DNA of 64,000 nucleotides from Amphiura filiformis (lineage: Eukaryota > Echinodermata > Ophiuroidea > Amphilepidida > Amphiuridae): positions 52,693,706 to 52,757,705 of the forward strand of contig NC_092636.1 of assembly GCF_039555335.1 (NCBI RefSeq), in the 5' to 3' direction. Of this stretch, positions 59,335 through 64,000 are shown piece after piece. The notes beneath the pieces were generated by a model that was not told the origin of the DNA, did not search any database, and worked only from the letters and a program-made list of their open reading frames with translations. Position 1 is the first letter of the stretch. Each line of letters begins with the position of its first letter. The position numbers and the translations under genes were made by a program.

Positions 59335-59450
59335 ATAACATAATAATATCAACCTAACCCTAACCAGTGCAGAAGGCAGCTATTACATGTAAAAATAAAA
59401 AACCCTCAAGTAAAGGAATGACATTATTTCAACATTTTAAGCTTACTTAC

Positions 59451-59570
59451 ATCGTACTCTCCTGTGTTTATGTGCGGAAGCAGCATGCACGGCGATCGTG
59501 TTCCCAACTTTTTTGTCACAGTTGATACAGCAGCGTGTGAATCATCTCTACAACAACAGTTGAACCACAA
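59451..59570 (-). other. pdzd11: Candidate non-coding first exon of the PDZD11-like gene
   Basis: On the - strand, AACACAGGAGAGTACGAT is followed by a consensus donor, GTAAGTAAGC (intron from 59450). Downstream on that strand, the first acceptor-like site matched to a coding exon is TATTTGCAG, just before the PDZD11 ATG. The segment has CpG-containing sequence (GATCGCCGTGCATGC) unlike its surroundings. The start is not defined. Inference only; it could belong to another transcript. Confidence 0.3.
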
Positions 59571-60044
59571 GCGTGACAAGTTCAGTTACTGTATTTTATT
59601 TTAAATAACTTACGCATGACAGCTCAACAAACTTAGCTCATTCTTAAAATTGCACCAACAAAATTTGCACTAAAGGTTATTTACAGCAAAATGAGTTCAT
59701 ACTATTTTCTGAGTGCAGGTCTGAGTGACAAGCGATAAATTTTTAACCAATAAAGTAGAGCGCTTTTTGTTGTATTGGGAAAAATCGCTATCTTATTGGT
59801 CCAAAACCAGTCTCTCGTCGCTCAGCATGCTAAGCGACGAAGTGTAAAAATTCATTTACTATCCAAGCAAGCAATCGGGAATAGAGGGCGATATAACACA
59901 CATTCCACTGGTCAGACCAGGTCAGACGTGCCACCAAAAACAAACAACAAACAAACAAAACTATGTTTGGACTCACTTTTTTTTTTTTTTTAAACGGTCG
60001 GCCTGTCGATTACCTTTTTTTAAATAGACTGGAAAAAGTGCTTC
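59571..60044. other. Possible promoter region, no element identified
   Basis: AT-rich sequence upstream of the candidate first exon, ending in a T run near 59980. No clear TATA/Inr pair. Confidence 0.25.
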
Positions 60045-60620
60045 TGGATTTTTAGAAATGTAGAGTAAAAACTAATTTTGATTTTGAAATTCGCGATATG
60101 ATTTGGCAACTTATATTAGTAAAAAAAAGTAAAATTCATAAATCTAATGATATTTACTTAAAGTGTAGGCCCTATGTATCTGGGAGGAAAAGCCGACGCG
60201 ACGATCATTTGAAAAATGTTACCTTTCGTATATAAAAAATAGGCCTATGGATTTTTCCATGTCAATTTGGGAGAAAAATCTCCAATACGAAATGTCATTT
60301 TCAATTGATCGTCGGCTTTTCCTACACTTTACTTCGAGGACTCTTAAATATGAAAAATAAAAACTACGGTATCAATTTTTAATAATTTGCCGTAAAATGT
60401 GTATTATATTTCAAAAAATTAGACCATTTGATCATCAGAAGGACATTCCTCGCACAGAATTCATTTTCATTTCATTCGGCTGCGAAGCAGGCGACTACAA
60501 ACTCCATGTAGGCCTACTACGATCTGAAGCCAAAGTGGCAATGGCATCAGAATACAATTTGTCGGATGTGCTCTCATGTCCCACACAAAGTGTGCAAACG
60601 TTGCTATAGCCCTTTTTACC
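60045..60620. mobile_element. Family P palindromic element, copy 3 (decayed)
   Basis: Shares CTGGGAGGAAAAGCCGACG, TCAATTGATCGTCGGCTTTT and the GTGCTCTCATGTCCCACA end region with the copies at 23.6 and 42.3 kb. It is more diverged. It carries TAGGCCTA at 60240-60247 and 60509-60516, and TAGGCCCTA at about 60165. Confidence 0.65.
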
Positions 60621-60826
60621 ACTGTAAACCTCTGGCTACGGCTGTTTATGTAGCCTATACAAATATTCTTGCAGATCAATGGGAACTATGCAAGAAATCC
60701 AGCTAGCATATAAGCAGATTTCTCGGAGTGAAAAAAAAATAAGCACTTTTTGAGAAAGCGTCAAATCTTATTTCCATGCTATTGCTAATTGTTCGTCCAC
60801 CACAACTGTACTTACCTTAAGGTGGT

Positions 60827-60965
60827 ACTACACCCCTGATATATTTTGCGACTAACTTTGCATTTTTTCTCAAAAAATAACTAAAACACTGGTGGCAAAA
60901 GTAATGTATATTGTATAGGGCAACGAATCCAATTCAGTACTCCACTGAAATTTCAGTGATTCAAG
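60827..60965 (+). repeat. AAGGTGGTACTACACCCC repeat, copy 2
   Basis: Matches 16729-16866: AAGGTGGTACTACACCCC, CTCAAAAAATAA, TAATGTATATTGTA, GAAATTTCAGTGA. It lies just before the 305-bp satellite. Confidence 0.7.
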
Positions 60966-61019
60966 ACAAGAGGTTTATTATGAGGTAGTGACTCTAGAGT
61001 AGAAAGATGCAATGAATCG

Positions 61020-64000
61020 GGATGAGATTCTAACTGCTAGTGATGAGTCTGTAATATCGCTTTAAACTTTCTGATCGGGACTGATGTATTAGAAAGAAAA
61101 CAATTCGCCGCTACATGATGAAGTAAAAATTTAGAGAAATAATGTAAAACATTACTTCTAAAAATGGAAAGATGCAATGATCGGGATGAGATTCTAAATG
61201 CTATCTTCAGTAGATAGAGCAAAAAAAAATCCTAAAACGCGCACGGCTACTCTGCCCAAATAAAAAAAATCGACATTTGGCCTAATGCTGCGCTATTAAA
61301 AAAGGGGAAAGAGGTAAAAATAGAGAAACAGGCAGATGCGGAAAGTGATGAGTCTGTAATATCGCTTTAAACTTTCTGATCGGGACTGATGTATTAGAAA
61401 GAAAAAATTCGCCTCTACATGATGAAGTAAAAATTTAGATAAAATAATGTAAAACATTACTTCTAGAGTAGAAAGATGCAATGAATCGGGATGAGATTCT
61501 AAATGCTATCTTCAGTAGATAGAGCGAAAAAATCCTAAAACGCGCAGGGCTACTCTGCCCAAATTAAAAAAATCGACATTTGGCCTAATGCTGCGCTATT
61601 AAAAAAGGGGAAAAAGAGGTAAAAATAGAGAAACAGGTAGATGCGAAAAGTGATGAGTCTGTAATATCGCTTTAAACTCTCTGATCGGGACTGATGTAGG
61701 CCTATATTAGAATGAAAAATTCGCCGCTACATGATGAAGTCAAATTGAGAGAAAATAATGTAAAACATTACTTCTAGAGTAGAAAGATGCAATGAATCGG
61801 GATGAGATTCTAAATGCTATCTTCAGTAGATATATCGAAAAATCCTAAACGCGCACGGCTACTCTAAGCAAATTAAAAAAAATCGGCATTTGGTCTAATG
61901 CTGCCCTATTAAAAAAGAGGGAAAGAGGTAAAATAGAGAAACAGACAGATGCGGAAAGTGATGAGTCTGTAATATCGCTTTAAACTTTCTGATCGGGACT
62001 GATGTATTAGAAAGAAAAAATTCGCCGCTACATGGTGAAGTAAAAATTTAGAGAAAATAATGTAAAACATTACTTCTAGAGTAGACAGATGCAATGATGC
62101 GGGATGAGATTCTAAATGCTATCTTCAGTATAGGTAATTATAACGAAAAAATCCTAAAACTCGCACGGCTACTCTACGGAAGTTAAAAAATCGGCATTCG
62201 GCCATATGCCGCGCTATTTAAAAAAAAAAAAAAAAAAAAGAGGTAAAAATAGAGAAACAGGCAGATGTGGAAAGTGATGAGTCTGTAATATCGCTTTAAA
62301 CTTTCTGATGGGGACTAATGTATTACAAAGAAAAAAATTCGCCGCTACATGATGAAGTAAAATTTAGAGAAAATAATGTAAAACATTACTTCTAGAGTAG
62401 AAAGATGCAATGAATCGGGATGAGATTCTAAATGCTATCTTCAGTAGATAGAGCGAAAAAATCCTAAAACGCGCAGGGCTACTCTGCCCAAATTAAAAAA
62501 ATCGACATTTGGCCTAATGCTGCGCTATTAAAAAGGGGAAGAGAGGTAAAAATAGAGAAACAGGTAGATGCGAAAAGTGATGAGTCTGTAATATCGCTTT
62601 AAACTCTCTGATCGGGACTGATGTATTAGAATGAAAAATTCGCCGCTACATGATGAAGTAAAATTGAGAGAAAATAATGTAAAACATTACTTCTAGAGTA
62701 GAAAGATGCAATGAATCGGGATGAGATTCTAAATGCTATCTTCAGTAGATATATCGAAAAATCCTAAACGCGCACGGCTACTCTAAGCAAATTTAAAAAA
62801 AATCGGCATTTGGTCTAATGCTGCCCTATTAAAAAAGGGGGAAAGAGGTAAAATTGAGAAACAGACAGATGCGGAAAGTGATGAGTCTGTAATATCGCTT
62901 TAAACTTTCTGATCGGGACTGATGTATTAGAAAGAAAACATTCGCCGCTACATGATGAAGTAAAAATTGAGAGAAAATAATGTAAAACATTACTTCTAGA
63001 GTAGAAAGATGCAATGAATCGGGATGAGATTCTAAATGCTATCTTCTGTAGATATATCGAAAAAAATCCTAAAACGCGCACGGCTACTCTAAAAAACTAA
63101 GCAAATTTAAAAAAAATCGGCATTCGGCCTAATGCCATGCTATTAAAAAAATAAAAAAAAAGGACAAAAAGGAGGTAAAAAATAGAGAAACAGGCAGATG
63201 CGGAAAGTGATGAGTCTGTAATATCGCTTTAAACTTTCTGATCGGGACTGATGTATTAGAAAGAAAAAATTCGCCGCTACATGATGAAGTAAAATTTAGA
63301 GAAAATAATGTAAAACATTACTTCTAGAGTAGAAAGATGCAATGAATCGGGATGAGATTCTAAATGCTATCTTCTGTAGATATATCGAAAAAAATCCTAA
63401 AACGCGCACGGCTACTCTAAAAAACTAAGCAAATTTAAAAAAAAAATCGGCATTCGGCCTAATGCCATGCTATTTTTTAAAAAAAAGGACTAAAACTTAA
63501 GGAGGTAAAAATAGAGAAACAGGCAGATGCGGAAAGTGATGAGTCTGTAATATCGCTTTAAACTTTCTGATCGGGACTGATGTATTAGAAAGAAAAAATT
63601 CGCCGCTACATGATGAAGTAAAAATTTAGAGAAAATAATGTAAAACATTACTTCTAGAGTAGAAAGATGCAATGAATCGGGATGAGAATCTAAATGCTAT
63701 CTTCAACAGATAGAGCGAAAAAATCCTAAAACGCGCACGGCTACTCTGCCCAAATTTTAAAAATCGACATTTGGTCTAATGCTGCGCTATTAAAAAAGGG
63801 GGAAAAGAGGTAAAAATAGAGAAACAGGTAGATGCGAAAAGTGATGAGTCTGTAATATCGCTTTAAACTTTCTGATCGGGACTGATGTATTAGAAAGAAA
63901 AAAATCGCCGCTACATGGTGAAGTAAAAATTTAGAGAAAATAATGTAAAACATTACTTCTAGAGTAGAAAGATGCAATGAATCGGGATGAGATTCTAAAT
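61020..64000. repeat. ~305-bp satellite array with a three-unit higher-order repeat
   Basis: Ten units, marked by TGATGAGTCTGTAATATCGC at about 61041, 61346, 61651, 61959, 62275, 62579, 62879, 63208, 63537 and 63842. Spacing is 300-329 bp. Each unit holds CTATCTTCAGTAGATAGA-type hairpins, TAATGTAAAACATTACTTCT and CGCGCACGGCTACTCT. Unit variants cycle in threes: GGCAGATGCGGAAAG, GGTAGATGCGAAAAG, ACAGACAGATGCGG. This gives a ~925-bp higher-order period (61651 pairs with 62579, 61959 with 62879). The 63208 and 63537 units are a local duplication. The array runs off the window end. Confidence 0.92.

Noticed and set aside
59341..59375. Telomere-like CCTAACCCTAACC.
   Set aside because: Only about two repeats; too short to mean an internal telomere tract.
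61041..63900. Hammerhead-ribozyme-like strings (CTGATGT, TGATGAG) in the satellite.
   Set aside because: The conserved core CUGANGA ... GAAA with a paired stem II between could not be assembled; one invariant A is missing.
61296..63977. Repeated ~60-78 codon frames starting MHLSTLEVMFYII.
   Set aside because: They are frames of the 305-bp satellite with variable lengths and frameshifts; no sign of selection.

Overview
This window looks like nuclear DNA of an invertebrate deuterostome, most likely an echinoderm; this is an inference. The DNA is AT-rich and intron-rich, carries two split genes of animal families, and is full of foldback and MITE-type elements, satellites and the octamer TAGGCCTA. 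There are no bacterial-style operons, CRISPR arrays or rRNA genes. Most long open frames are repeat translations and are not called as genes.

Two genes are supported exon by exon. On the + strand, a PGRMC-type gene (membrane-associated progesterone receptor component; cytochrome b5-like haem protein) has three coding exons at 17732-18005, 21902-22057 and 28598-28698, giving 176 aa. Its 3' UTR may end near 29.74 kb or run to about 37.7 kb. On the - strand, a PDZD11-like single-PDZ gene has six coding exons between 53048 and 47992, giving 161 aa. It has a possible non-coding first exon near 59.45-59.57 kb. The two genes converge, and the 38-48 kb interval between them is mostly transposon-derived.

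Layout: 1-221, a ~59-bp tandem repeat. 372-14848, a tandem array of a ~1.49-kb unit (seven or eight copies or parts) broken by insertions: a 1875-bp TA-flanked element at 950-2824, a block of other repeats at 6508-8130, and a 520-bp hairpin element at 12049-12568. 14850-17640, a mosaic of repeats upstream of PGRMC. 17.7-28.7 kb, PGRMC, with introns holding a second hairpin element, a 5'-truncated non-LTR retrotransposon tail and nested palindromic elements. 28.7-37.7 kb, a repeat-poor stretch with one hAT MITE. 37.8-47.9 kb, hAT, Mutator-like and mariner-like MITEs plus a 127-bp minisatellite holding nuclear-receptor DR1-like sites. 48-53 kb, PDZD11-like gene with a tRNA-derived SINE and a hAT element in its introns. 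53-60.6 kb, further TIR elements. 61.0-64.0 kb, a ~305-bp satellite with a three-unit higher-order repeat, running off the window.

The most unusual signal is the octamer TAGGCCTA. In several places one copy of a repeat differs from its siblings exactly by TA becoming TAGGCCTA, that is, GGCC gained with a duplicated TA. This looks like a recurring TA-targeted micro-insertion or a transposon excision footprint. A second signal is a short palindrome, GCTATCTTCAGTAGATAGC, which recurs in three otherwise unrelated tandem arrays at the two ends of the window.
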